From Trematomus loennbergii (Eukaryota > Chordata > Actinopteri > Perciformes > Nototheniidae): a stretch of 64,000 bases of DNA. The DNA is taken from NCBI GenBank assembly GCA_012861695.1, contig JAAOOA010001676.1:1-64000 (forward strand). The letters are read 5' to 3'. A program made the position numbers and the translations under genes. Under the pieces are notes generated by a model that worked only from the letters and a program-made list of their open reading frames with translations, was not told the DNA's origin and made no database searches. Below, in pieces: positions 1 to 11,055 of this stretch (its first letter is position 1; every line of letters begins with the position of its first letter).

Positions 1-186
1 TTTTCATATGCAGAGAAAATCACATTAGTGAGTTTACCCAACTCCTATAATTGCTTGGAACTGCTTGACACATATTTTTAAGTTTTAGCAAAGTAACACA
101 TTCTTGAGTAGAAGAAAACTAAAAAAAAGTACATTTCAACAACTCAAAAAATGCAAAGTTGACTAAACTCTTAAAATTGCTTGGAA
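1..186 (+). mobile_element. Right-end fragment of the CACTG transposon (copy 0)
   Basis: This stretch matches the right-hand end of the transposon copies at 7065-12292 and later, from the motif ttttcatatgcagagaaaat onward. It stops at base 186 inside the second subterminal repeat (attgcttggaa). The next base belongs to gene A intron 1, equivalent to 13005 in the next unit. The last 51 bp of the element are therefore missing, together with the gene A promoter and exon 1. The junction has at most 1 bp of microhomology. Confidence 0.85.
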
Positions 187-973
187 TATACTTTAAATAC
201 TGTATAGTTTATTTGTACAGTACTGCATTATACTATATCAGCATATTTGTATATGTACAGTAGAAGTATAAAGTAGCATTAAATTGAAATACTCAAGTAA
301 AGTACAAAACAGCACTTAAGTACAAAATGTACTTGCAGTGGTGTGTTACTTTCCACCTGTTACACTACAGGTTTTCCGAAATGTTTTTTAAAATGTTCAA
401 TGTGCAAAACTGTGAATAAAACTAAAACGGAGCTCAGATTTTATTTCTGCTTTTTAAACTGTAGTATGTGCTCATGTGTTTCATTGTGTTTAGGCTACTG
501 CCTGAATGTGCTGAATGCAGGTTGATGAAATATTCCCATAAATGTCTTTGTATTGCATTTTATATTCAGGTAAAGTGATCAGGTAAAATTACCTTTATAT
601 TGTGATACTTTTACAGATAACTAGTAACAGGTTATTAACTAAAGTTACCCTCCCAACCCTGGTAATAATTAAAACACTTATGCACAATAAAAATAAAATA
701 ATTATTTCTCACAACACAAGCAGCCCAACAAGAAGTCCACATGTATGAACAAATTATTTGGAACATCTATTGCAGAGGATCAGGGCCAGATGTTTTTCAG
801 ATTTCTGACTTTTTTTTTAGAATTCCAGCTTTTTCTCAGAATTCCAACTTTTTTCAGACTTCCAACTTTTTTGATACATTTTGAGTTTGAACCAAACAAA
901 AAAATGCACTGTTGGTCAAACCTCAAAAAGGTTCACATGTGGCCCTTATCCTCTCTTTTTTGGGGCAGGGTTA

Positions 974-1150
<177 letters not shown>

Positions 1151-1436
1151 GTACAACAGGTCCCACCTCCTGGTGGGTTACTCAGATAATGCAGCGTTTG
1201 GCGCCATCCTGAAGCACACGGAGATCTCCTGGTGGAACATCAGCCCGTCTCCGTCCGACCCCAAGGGGATTGTTTTAGCCATCGAGGACAAACTGTGAGC
1301 ATCTGCACTCATGCAAAAATATAATAACAAATACCAGGAAAAACCAAGATCATTTACTATATTTCTTATCATTTTAATTATATAGCATAATAGTTCTCTA
1401 TCTGTGGTTTTCATTTTCTTTTTACTTTTATGTATG

Positions 1437-1506
1437 CACCAAGTCAAATTCCTCGTATGTGTCAACCTACCTGGTGATAAACATGAATCTGATTCTGATT
1501 CTGTAG
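1437..1506 (+). repeat. LINE/SINE-type 3' tail ending in (GATTCT)n, gene A intron 2
   Basis: The segment caagtcaaattcctcgtatg followed by a GATTCTGATTCTG tail resembles the 3' end of common fish retroposons. It occurs in all copies, near 14247, 27639, 41168, 54425 and 62082. Family assignment is from memory of fish repeat tails, not from a search. Confidence 0.5.
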
Positions 1507-1619
1507 AACCCAATTCAATAGCTCTCCAGATGATACTCTGATTAATCAGTGAATCCTCTCCTGATTTGAAATACATCTCAGTTCTCGTGCTCTGAACAGA
1601 TCAAGTTTCTTCATATTGA

Positions 1620-1660
1620 CATTCAGACCTTTATATATACAGTCTATGATTTAGACCCAG
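1620..1660. repeat. Fish dispersed-repeat end (tatatacagtctatg) in intron 2
   Basis: The motif ctttatatatacagtctatg is found here just upstream of gene A exon 3. Its reverse complement (catagactgtatatataaag) occurs in gene B intron 3 near 5294. The motif is familiar as an end of fish non-autonomous elements; the exact family is not established. Confidence 0.35.
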
Positions 1661-2574
1661 CGATAAACTCACCTCCTCCTCTTTCCCCTCAGGAATGGTA
1701 CCTGCACGTCAAAAACTGCCAACATAACTATTGAGGGCGACACAGCCTCAGCGTTAGGTGAGTTCCACAATCTGACATTTCTTTTAGGCGACTGAAACTG
1801 CCAGAAGGAAAGACAAAGGTCCACAGTGCTCACATTTATAATACAAGTTAACTCGAGACCATAATAAATAAATGTAAAAAGTACAGTGTGATTTTAAGTC
1901 CAGTTATCCAAAGAGAAGCGATGGAGCATTGTGAGCCTGTTAGCATGCTGACGGATCATTCAAATTCAAAGATTGAAAGGTTTTATTGTCATATGCACAT
2001 AGCTATGAGAGAAGTGGAGAAATGGCAATGAAATTCTTCTGACCTGAGCTCCTTGCTGAGAATCTTGAATCTTTGATGTATCCCAGGTACAGCCTCAGTT
2101 TCCTGCATAGCTCTGTGTCTCACCTGTGTAATCAGGTATTCTCCTGTCTGTTTTCAGTGGGGAACTTCTTCTCCACCACCTTCCACCTGCTGCCGGGCTG
2201 TGATGGATGTCTGGTCTTCAGCATGAACACCACGGCCAAACACATGGACATCGTGGTCAAGCTGCTGAAGATCAACATCACGGTGACAGCGGAGGAGGTC
2301 AAAATGCACAGCGTCTATCTGTTAGGTAGGAAGCATGACAGGAAATAATAATGTATGATTACTTAACCTCTACCTAACCCTTGTCGTGGATCCGATGTAA
2401 CACTCACAACATTAAAGAATAAGACGAAGAGAAATCAATAAAACACAGACACAGAGATGGTTGAAGTCAAATATTATATTGCTGTACAGCACCATAAGAG
2501 ACACATTACCTTACATCAAAGCAGTCTATAGTGTAATGTCCCTTAGACCAAGAGAATCTTACAGCTTATACACC

Positions 2575-3074
<500 letters not shown>

Positions 3075-3585
3075 TTACTCTTGACTTAAAAGTACTTAAT
3101 CATGCTTGTTTTAAAAACTTAATAAAAGTAGAAGTCATGCTGAAATCCTTTCCTAAAGTCAGGTATTAAAGCGTCTCTGTGTTTCTGTCTGCAGGCAGAG
3201 AGGCGACCCTGAAGGACTCGGACTTTGACGATTTCAAGAAGCAGGCGAGCTGCCTCGGGTTCTCCGGAGAACCACAGTTCATCTACGACTCCAAGAACGG
3301 TGCTTTAAAATTACCTGATTAAACGATGAAACAGAGATTTCACAGATAACTGATCTCACTGTTTCTCTCTCTGTCTGCAGGATACTGCGCTGAAGGCGAG
3401 AGCGTTAAGATTGAACTGAATAGCGACGGTGATGAATAAGTGAAGATGAGGAAATAAAGAGAAGTGACTCAAAACATCAAACGTGTGGTTTTATTTATTA
3501 TCTAATGAGAAGATTTTCAAACTGTGGAGGGAAGGTATTTTAACAGTGGGTCTAAAAGAGACTACTAAACGTCATCACGCCTCCT

Positions 3586-3944
3586 TTAGCTTAGCGGTGG
3601 TGACGTGAAGTCATGTGACCGTGCTGTAGTTCCTTTATAGCCCAACATTAGCCACCATTAGCTTAGCGGTGGTGACGTGAAGTCACGTGACCGTGCTATA
3701 GTTCCTTTATAGCCCAACATTAGCCACCTTTAGCTTAGCGGTGGTGACGTGAAGTCATGTGACCGTGCTGTAGTTCCTTTATAGCCCAACATTAGCCGCC
3801 ATTAGCTTAGCGGTGGTGACGTGAAGTCATGTGACCGTGCTGTAGTTCCTTTATAGCCCAACATTAGCCACCTTTAGCTTAGCGGTGTTGACGTGAAGTC
3901 ATGTGACCGTGCTGTAGTTCCTTTACAGCCCAACATTAGCCCAC
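3586..3944 (+). repeat. 72-bp minisatellite, 5 units, downstream of gene A1
   Basis: Five direct repeats of 72 bp start with ttagcttagcggtggtgacg. Each unit holds TGACGTGAAGTCA and, in one unit, GTCACGTGAC, which resemble CRE and E-box motifs. The number of units differs between copies: 5 here, then 3, 6, 4 and 6. Confidence 0.95.
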
Positions 3945-3951
3945 CAGTGAT

Positions 3952-4340
3952 AGACTAGTTAATGATAGAAACACTAGTTAATGATAGATTCTAGTTAATG
4001 ATAGAAACACTAGTTAAAGATAGAAACACTAGTTAATGATAGATTCTAGTTAATGATAGAAACACTAGTTAAAGATAGAAACACTAGTTAATGATAGAAA
4101 CACTAGTTAAAGATATAAACACTAGATGATGATAGAAACACTAGTTAATGATAGAAACACTAGTTAGTGATAGAAACACTAGTTAATGATAGAAACACTA
4201 GTTAATGATAGAAACACTAGTTAATGATAGAAACACTAGTTAGTAATAGAAACACTAGTTAATGATAGAAACACTAGTTAATGATTGAAACACTAGTTAA
4301 TGATAGAAACACTAGTTAGTGATAGAAACACACCAGTTAA
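3952..4340 (+). repeat. 19-bp minisatellite (actagttaatgatagaaac)n
   Basis: About 20 imperfect direct repeats of 19 bp directly follow the 72-bp array. Variants include ttaaagata and gttagtgata. It is present in every unit with almost the same variant order. Confidence 0.95.
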
Positions 4341-4915
4341 CGTTATAAACCTCGAGGAGAGCAACATATGAGGATCCCTCTCCAGGACAGCCAGACAATA
4401 GATGTGGTGTGTACATTAAAAAGATAACACATTTACAACGTAGCTAGTCCAGATGCTGGAGAATGCATGTGTCTGTAAATTAGAAGAAGATGGATCCAGG
4501 TGGATGTCAACAATCCTGTGGGAGCCATCAGAGAAGTAGTATGGTGAGCATCATACATTTATACCACAGACATGTCTACAGGAGCTATTTAAGGTGCAGT
4601 ATCTTGTCCAAGAACACTTCCCCATGTGAACTGGAGGGGGTGGAATTGGACCACTGATCGACTGGTTGGTAAACCCCATCTTTTAGCCATAACTCCATGA
4701 AATGATGAAGGTTTGGATATCAGTATGTCCAAGTTCAGGCTGTGTTTAGATATCAGTGAATCATTAATGGACAAACATTGATATAAAACTGTACGCCCAC
4801 TGAAACCCCCTTTGGACCTGCATGATGGTCAAATAAATGCTTTCATAACCGTCCAAAAGTTTAAACTTGGCTAAAAATGTAGATAACGTAAAACCCAGAA
4901 GCTTCTATAAAGGCT
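4341..4915. other. Gene B upstream region, no gene seen
   Basis: This is the intergenic stretch between the 19-bp array and the gene B TATA box. It holds a dispersed-repeat relic at 4585-4690. The short reading frames have no exon-like structure or recognisable product. Confidence 0.6.
4585..4690 (+). repeat. Fish SINE-like relic upstream of gene B1
   Basis: The string cagtatcttgtccaagaaca, followed by a GTGAACTGGAGG and GACCACTGATCGACTGG block, resembles a degraded copy of a very common fish dispersed repeat with the consensus idea 'cttgcccaaggacactt ... accaccgacc'. The same relic lies near 17274, 30853, 44149 and 57669. A 61-codon reading frame on the opposite strand here is not a gene. 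Confidence 0.5.
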
Positions 4916-4923
4916 GAGGCCCG
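4916..4923 (+). promoter_or_regulatory. TATA box of gene B1 (TATAAAGG)
   Basis: TATAAAGG lies 75 bp upstream of the ATG at 4998. It is followed by a 5'UTR with four GTTAGCAT-like microrepeats, as in gene A. Confidence 0.65.
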
Positions 4924-4997
4924 ATGAGGCTCAGTCGTCTTTCCCTCAGCTAGGTAACGTCATTAGCATCGTTAGCATTGTTAGCATAGTTAGCATC

Positions 4998-6592
4998 ATG
5001 TGTCTCCGAGGTCTCCTGCTGGTATCCGGGTGTTTCTGAGCAGCTGGGCTCTGACTCCTGAAATGCAAGTGATTATTATATAATCTTTTTCATTTAATTA
5101 ATATAGTTCATTAAACTATCAGCTCCTTTGCAAAAAGCACAACAAATATTTGTGACCTCATTTTATACCTCATAATATAATTATTGTTTACATAACTCTT
5201 CCTCCAAATTTTTGTCCCAGGAATGGAACCTGTCAACGTCACTTTTGACGGAACACAGCATCAGTGTCATGTAAGGAACATCAGGCGAAACCATAGACTG
5301 TATATATAAAGAGAAACGTGCTGCAGCTTCAGAAAGGATGCAGCTATAAAAACCCAAATGTTCCACATGAAGAAACATCTTCAGCAACTTGACAACACAT
5401 GCAGCATTTAGAAAACATTCAGCAACTTGAGGAGACATGCGCAGCGTTTACTAAAAGCTGCAGAAACCACACCGCTGCAAATACAAAATGCTAATGAAAA
5501 GGAAATTACACCCCAGTAAAAAAGATTACTACTCTGAAGTATTTGCTCAACTATAAAAGACTCAACCATTTCTGGATCGGCCCTAAAAATACTCACTACT
5601 TGATTTTAACTGTCTCTGTTGTTGGAAACTTACCTAAAAAATGTTATGGTCTTATTTTAACAATGTGATCACATGACTCCTTCTGATGTTACTGAAGATC
5701 TGCTGTAAGCTAGCTAGCTAACGTAGCTAACCTAGTCATTTCAGATATACTGACAAACTATTACAGTTATGAGACAAACTAACTCTGAGACTCTGACAAT
5801 GCATTGTCTTTTTATGCTGCTGAAACGCAAACATTTCCCAAATTGGGATCAATAAAGTACTTCTTATCTTATGTTATCTTATCTTATAAAATTGTTTCTG
5901 TCCTCAGTCATCAACATGAGCACGACGATGCTCATCCTGCCGGGCGTCAACGGTCTGATGGTCACCAGCGTCAACAGCTCCGTCAAACACTTTGACCTGG
6001 CGCTTGAAAAGCTTAATATCCCCAGTGAGAACAGAGAGGAGATCAGCCTCCGAGCTCTCTACCTGATGGGTAGGTAGCTTAGTCTGTGCTTACTTTAACT
6101 GCTTTACATCCCTTTATATTGGAAAGGATTTAACTGAGGTTTCATTATCTCCAGATTCTGTCAACATAAAACACAACGGAGGAAGAAGTATTTATATTCT
6201 TTACCTGAGTTTTAACACCAAGACTCTACAAGTAAAAGTGGAAAACCTTAAAAAGTAAAGCATTGAAGTTGCCGTTGAGTCTGTGCTCATTTTAGCTCCT
6301 CTACTTCTGGATTGTGTAAATGATGTATCTGAGGTTCTGGGTTCATTATCTCCTGGTTCTATCTGCAGGCAGAGAGGCGACCCTGAAGGACTCGGACCTG
6401 GAAGAGTTCAAGAAGCAGGCGAGCTGCCTCGGGTTCTCCGGAGAACCACAGTTCATCTACAACCCCAAGAACGGTGCTTTTAAAATCACCTGATTAAACT
6501 ATCTTAGGAATATATATTTAGATAATATATAACTGATTTATGTTTCTCTATCTGCAGGTTTCTGTACTGAAGAGGATTCCATTAAGATGTAG
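4998..6592 (+). pseudogene. Gene B copy 1: exon-2-less lipocalin paralogue, frameshifted
   Basis: Exons: exon 1 from 4998, exon 3 at 5221-5270, exon 4 at 5908-6069, exon 5 at 6369-6473, exon 6 at 6558-6592 (stop TAG). Exon 1 lacks one C in GGGCTG, which brings a stop into frame within the signal peptide, and the end GAAGAATGC is shortened to GAAATGC. Exon 3 lacks 20 nt between two CTGTC direct repeats plus one more base, giving an internal TGA. Exons 4 to 6 are open. No exon 2 equivalent exists. AATAAA signals occur at 6621 and 6631. Some small indels may be consensus errors, but the 20-nt loss between direct repeats looks like a true replication-slippage deletion. Confidence 0.75.
5835..5892 (+). 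repeat. LINE-type 3' tail (gggatcaataaagtacttct)(TATCT)n, gene B intron 3
   Basis: The string cccaaattgggatcaataaa followed by degenerate TTATCTTATC repeats is the typical tail of fish LINE/SINE insertions. It occupies the end of intron 3 just before the exon 4 acceptor, so its pyrimidine-rich tail may serve as the acceptor tract. It is present in all gene B copies. Confidence 0.5.
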
Positions 6593-6770
6593 TTCTGAAG
6601 ACAGGAACAATCATGAAGGAAATAAAATAAAATAAAGTGAAAACTGTATTCTTCTTCTGTACAAAAATCAGCTGGACCATTGTCATGCTCATCAAGATTT
6701 ATAACGTTTTGATCCTTAAACCCTTTAGATAATGCTGAAAACATGTGAAGTCGATCGGACAAGGTCTCTT

Positions 6771-6930
6771 TTCTACTTAGCAACAGTCTGTTCTACTTAG
6801 CAACAGTCTGTTCTCCTTAGCAACGGTCTGTTCTCCTCTTAGCAACAGTCTGTTCTCCTTAGCAACTGTCTGTTCTCCAACTCTCTGTTCTCCTTAGCAA
6901 CAGTGTATTTTCCTTAGCAACAGTCTGTTA
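6771..6930 (+). repeat. 20-bp minisatellite (cttagcaacagtctgttctc)n, downstream of gene B1
   Basis: About eight direct repeats of roughly 20 bp lie between the gene B polyadenylation signals and the transposon insertion site. Unit number and small indels vary between copies. Confidence 0.9.
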
Positions 6931-7280
6931 GCGAGAATTAACAACCTCTGGAATGTCCAAACTGACAAATCAGAATAAAGTATTCAACCAAGCCGTTTAA
7001 TAAGTCTTATTATTAAATCGTGGGACTCTGTGTTAATATGTTATTATGGTAGTGCTTATGAGTACACTGTAAAAACAGTTCAGATGGTGAAGTCAACAAA
7101 ACTCAATTTTTTTATGTAATTACTTGCCCTAAATTAGTTTTTTTTCAATGTGCGTTTAAATAAGTAACACGTAAGCAACATGAGAACATGTTTTAAGAAT
7201 TCATTAATTTGTAAATGAATATCACATTTTCTGAACTTTCTTTAAAAATAGGTTTTGGAAAACGTAATAAAAATGCTTTA

Positions 7281-7826
7281 TGCTCTAACCACTGGGCTAT
7301 CTATACGTCAAGCTATACACATGTTTTTATATTGGTGTTAATTGTCTTTTTGTTCACAACTTCTCCACATTTCGAAGTGTTTCCCGAGCCAGAACGACCT
7401 ATCTTTTCTTCCTGGCTTGCTCTATAATGATCCAATTAAAATGCAATACCAACAACAACTCAACAGCAACAACGCAGACTACCCACACATTGCGCATTGT
7501 TTAGAGCTGTTATAAGTGTTGAAGCGCTCAAATTCGAAACTGTTTCAACCTGTCACCTGTCAGAATAGAGACGAGGCAGTGCATTGAATCGTGTGATTGG
7601 ACCGCGAACCAGTCAATGAAGCAGTTGCTGCTTCGGACGTCATATGTCACGTGATTTGAAGCAGTTGCTGGTTCGGACGTCATATGTCACGTGATTTGAA
7701 GCAGTTGCTGGTTCGGACGTCATATGTGACGTGATTTGATGCAAGCTTCGAATCACTGCTTCTATGGAATAAGAAGTCCAGGGTTGAAGCTCCGTTCAAA
7801 GCTTCAGTGTCAAACTGCCATCACTA
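7281..7826. mobile_element. Nested hAT-like element, left-truncated (copy 1)
   Basis: The right terminal repeat TGCCATCACTA ends at 7826 and is followed by ggttcttc. The left end, present in copies 2 to 4, is removed by the internal deletion at about 7280. Confidence 0.7.
7618..7737 (+). repeat. Three 40-bp direct repeats with CRE and E-box cores
   Basis: Three tandem 40-bp copies begin with gaagcagttgctg. Each carries GACGTCA (CRE-like), CATATG and, in most, CACGTG. They lie near the right end of the nested hAT-like element. In the third unit here CACGTG is changed to GACGTG. Confidence 0.85.
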
Positions 7827-8869
7827 GGTTCTTCAGCAGTTGGACACGTGTTTGCGTTGGATCCTCCTCAAACCATCGTAAAACAAGTAAGCATGCCACC
7901 TGAGTTATTAATTACTGCTTTTTAACTAGCAAGTGTTATTTACTTTTGTTGTATTCACTGTTTTGAACGAAACATCGACATTTTAATGCATGCCAGCGCC
8001 ATTACTGCTGGGCTCAGAGGCTCTCCTGCCGTGCATGTTGTGCGGTAAAATACCTCCGTTAAAACTATTCCCTACTACTTTATAACCCAGCGGTTATGTA
8101 AGAGTAAGTTACTAATGCGCCTATTTGATATTAATTCCTCTATATGTATTTCGCCTTTTGTTTTACTGTGAGCAATGAATTATCTTTCTACAATCTTAGT
8201 GTACCCAATTTATACTCATAGTCTGCAGTTACAGCATCGAGTTGTTATTATACAATATGAAGTGCAAACTATATTTTTCATGCTTATGCAACGCTATAGA
8301 TGCAAATCCATGTTGGAATCTGCAGGAGAGTTAACGTTAGCTCTCAGAAGAAAGTGACGGAGGTGACTTCAGTTAAGGTGCATTCAGGCGCAATTCAGTA
8401 AAAGTGTGTATTGGGCGAGGATGCATGGATAACGTCAGCAAGATGTGTTCAATGTAGTACAGTAAAATGCAGTCTTTAGCGAGAAATATCAATATTAGGG
8501 GGGGGGGATAAATGGCCAAAAATAATAAAAATTGGAAAATGATTACGCCCACTTCAGGGATGGTGCATTGGGTCATTTGGGAGATATTTTGTATTGGGAG
8601 TTGGTACCTATCATGAAATAAACCCCCCACCCCACCCAAAAAACTAAATCGGACATGTTTTTTTCCCCCTTTTATCATTAAAAATAAAATAAAATCTTAA
8701 GAGAACACTTTGGTTCACCTGTCAGATGTTGCAAAGTTCTAAAGTAACAAAGTACATTTACATAATGCATTGTGGCTCCTGGTTGACTGCAAGCAAACCG
8801 TTGAAATCCCCAAGCAGACGATCATATTCAACACACCATCTGACAAGCAGTTAAACAGAGTTGTCGCAG

Positions 8870-9218
8870 GTATGTTTTTTCCTTTTTAACAAAACTATTA
8901 TATTATATTATTTTATAATTATATTATTATATGATATTATATGATAATTTAGCTTGGTTTGTGTCAGGTTCCATCCAATATTAGTCATACTTTTAGCTTT
9001 CTAGCTGTTAAGAATGTAGCTCAAACTAGCTAGCTAGCTTAGTGCAACAGTTGATTTGACATGTTTTTGCTCAAATTAGCCAGCTAACTTTATTATACAG
9101 TAATTACTTAGCTAACTGTTACATTAAGCTAAATTAGTAGACAGCACTGAAGTAATTAACACTCTCCTAGACCTAGTGCTTGTAACTTAATCTAATTTAG
9201 AATATTAATCTTTTTCAG
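8870..9218 (+). other. Predicted 5'UTR intron of the transposon gene (copy 1)
   Basis: A strong donor CAG|GTATGT at 8870 and an acceptor with tract TCTTTTTCAG ending at 9218 bracket a 349-bp A/T-rich segment. The acceptor lies 37 bp upstream of the ORF1 ATG at 9256. The arrangement suggests a spliced leader exon. Equivalent sites are near 22224-22571, with matching sites in the other copies. Confidence 0.45.
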
Positions 9219-9255
9219 AGAAGTCACATCAGTCTGATGACATACATCATCAAGC

Positions 9256-9981
9256 ATGGCAGAGCCCAGACACATGTCCAAAACTAGATCTACCGGAAAC
9301 ATTTATAATGCAGATACCGACTTTCCTCCCTCCAAGAACTTCCAACCACCCACAAAACTCCCCACACTGCAGAGTGTCATAAGCATGAGACGGTACCACC
9401 TGGAGATGGGCAATGGGAGAGTGACTACAACCATTGCAGCACGGGAAGTGGCAAAACAGGTCTACGCCAAGTACTACCACGACACTGTGTTTTGTGTTTC
9501 CTTGAGCACCATCCAGAGGAAGGTAGAAAGGATCTGGAAACAGTTCAGTGAGGGCAGAAAGAGGTATGGACAGACAGGGAAAGAAGACTCACTGGCTGTC
9601 CAACAATACAAAGAGTTATTTCATACAAAGTCTGAGCTCTTTGATGTATTTGCCCATGACCCTATACGGCGGCAATCACTGGAGAAAGAGTGGTGTGTAA
9701 GCATGAGTGAGATGGAGCACAAATACTATGAAGACCAGAAGACAGAGCGAAGGATGTTCTGTTCCAAAGGTGTGGACCCTGTCTGGTACCTTAGCATGAT
9801 GCGAACCCAAAGGTTGAGGGAGAGGAGCGAAGAGTACCAGAGGAAGAGAGACCAGCAGTTCTCATATCAAACTCTGGACCATATCACAGATATCTTGATT
9901 GAAACTGGTGAGATATCCAGCTGCAGCAGCGATGAAGAGAAAGAGGGCACACCCCCAAAAGCGACTGAGACAGATGTCTGA
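9256..9981 (+). CDS. Transposon ORF1, uncharacterised 241-aa protein (copy 1)
   Basis: The frame starts at ATG 9256 and ends at TGA 9979. The N-terminal third is basic and contains a helix-rich segment (about residues 57-100) that could bind DNA, with the string YHDTVFCVSLSTIQRKVERI. The C-terminus is charged, with an acidic CSSDEEKE run near residue 225. I do not recognise a catalytic triad. Similar sequences (a conserved tract around KxYxKxYHDTVxC) occur, as I recall, in uncharacterised fish and invertebrate repeat-borne proteins; this is unverified. The frame overlaps ORF2 in the +1 frame and is unchanged in copies 2 and 3. Function unknown; possibly an accessory ORF of the element or a captured host-like gene. 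Confidence 0.6.
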   Translation: MAEPRHMSKTRSTGNIYNADTDFPPSKNFQPPTKLPTLQSVISMRRYHLEMGNGRVTTTIAAREVAKQVYAKYYHDTVFCVSLSTIQRKVERIWKQFSEGRKRYGQTGKEDSLAVQQYKELFHTKSELFDVFAHDPIRRQSLEKEWCVSMSEMEHKYYEDQKTERRMFCSKGVDPVWYLSMMRTQRLRERSEEYQRKRDQQFSYQTLDHITDILIETGEISSCSSDEEKEGTPPKATETDV

Positions 9982-10213
9982 GACTGACACACAGCTTCAA
10001 AAGGAGGGTGAAGAGAGTGAGGCGCGAGCAGAACCCAAAGGAAGGAAAAAAATCTTCACAGATGTTGCTGAACTAGACATGGATGAAGATTTACTACCAC
10101 AAGAGTTTCAACACATACGATTGTCCGAGAGAAAAGTCCGGGATGAGTTCTATACAACTGTAGCCAATCTCAGAAACAGGAGATGGCTCAAAGAAAGGAG
10201 AGGAAGAGACTAG
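9932..10213 (+). CDS. Transposon ORF2, +1 frame continuation (copy 1)
   Basis: The +1 frame relative to ORF1 is open through the ORF1 stop and ends at 10213; the first ATG is at 9932. It encodes an acidic/basic linker followed by KKIFTDVAELDMDEDLLP and a helical RLSERKVRDEFY stretch. It reads like the natural continuation of ORF1, so the join is either an old 1-base indel, a recoding site or an unrecognised splice. The same state in all four copies shows it predates the tandem amplification. Confidence 0.45.
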   Translation: MKRKRAHPQKRLRQMSETDTQLQKEGEESEARAEPKGRKKIFTDVAELDMDEDLLPQEFQHIRLSERKVRDEFYTTVANLRNRRWLKERRGRD

Positions 10214-10542
10214 ACATGCTGGACACACTGAAATCTAGAGGTGGCCCCTTCACTGACAGTGGGGAAGTTGAGAAGTTCCTTGTGGATGAAAGTCTGAACA
10301 ACAACGCAAAGCTGCAGAGGATGAAGCTTGAGGTTCAGTTTGCCAGAGAAAGTACCACGCTTCTGCCTAAAGTCGATCCTATCTTCAGAATCCAGGTGAC
10401 ACTGCCCAGTGGGAAGAGGAGGATGAAAACGGCACAGGAGTTTGGAGATGCTCTCATGGCGTACCTAGGCAAGAGGAGTGACCGAACCACACTGGAATAT
10501 GCAAAATTCCAAGAAAGTCTTGAAAGGCTAAGAAAAATATGA
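10183..10542 (+). CDS. Transposon ORF3, 119-aa C-terminal module (copy 1)
   Basis: This frame (ATG 10183, stop TGA 10540) is again in the ORF1 frame and overlaps the end of ORF2. It contains the block LKSRGGPFTDSGEVEKFL near residue 16, then LPKVDPIFRIQVTLPSGKRR and ALMAYLGKRSD. I recall the RGGPFT-x-x-EV block as recurrent in uncharacterised fish and cnidarian proteins, unverified. AATAAA lies at 10594. It probably forms one protein with ORF1 and ORF2 in the ancestral gene. Confidence 0.5.
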   Translation: MAQRKERKRLDMLDTLKSRGGPFTDSGEVEKFLVDESLNNNAKLQRMKLEVQFARESTTLLPKVDPIFRIQVTLPSGKRRMKTAQEFGDALMAYLGKRSDRTTLEYAKFQESLERLRKI

Positions 10543-10675
10543 GGTGCTACTTAAGACTGACAAGTTCAAGTTCTTTCTATGTCAATGTGACTGAATAAAA
10601 ATGATTTAACTGTTTTGTATTTGGAATAAAAATCTAATCAAGTTTTCCAAATGAGTTTAGTCTTTTAGTCTTAGC

Positions 10676-11055
10676 AGACTGTAAGAATAGTGAATTTCAA
10701 AGGGCGGAACAGCCAAAAAAACGCTCTTTTTGTGTTCTTTTTTTTATTTTAAAGAGGGATGGGGGATTATTTTCAAGATACAGAGTTACTTTGAGGTGTA
10801 ACAGTTCTTCTATTAATAGTGTTTATTAATTCTCAAATGGGTTTGAAAGCATTCATTCAACAGTATATAGGCAAACAGTAAGAATAGCTTATGCATACCA
10901 GGCGGAATGTGCAGAAAATGCCACTTTTTGGGTTCTTTTTTTCATTTTCAAGGGGTGGGGGGTTATTTTCAAGATACAGAGTTACTTTTGGTGTCAAAGT
11001 TCTTGTATTGATAGTGTTAATCAAGTCCCAAATGGGTGTGTTGAAATGTTGAACT
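10676..11055 (+). repeat. Diverged tandem duplication of about 190 bp in the transposon
   Basis: Two segments share the order: agaatag, a GGCGGAA motif, GTTCTTTTTTT, an AAGGGGTGGGGG-like run, TTATTTTCAAGATACAGAGTTACTTT-type text, a TTCTTnTATTnATAGTGTT block and CAAATGGGTnTG. The first runs about 10676-10856, the second about 10870-11055. They differ at many positions, so the duplication is old. All copies carry it. Confidence 0.7.

Noticed and set aside
1178..1576. 132-codon minus-strand frame, repeated at 13988, 40911 and 61827
   Set aside because: It is the reverse of gene A exon 2 and intron 2, with no promoter, splice or family signal.
3586..4340. Regular repeats that look like a CRISPR array
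   Set aside because: The units are contiguous direct repeats without unique spacers, in a eukaryotic intergenic region: minisatellites.
9250..9480. 76-codon minus-strand frame opposite transposon ORF1
   Set aside because: Shadow frame of ORF1 with no independent support.
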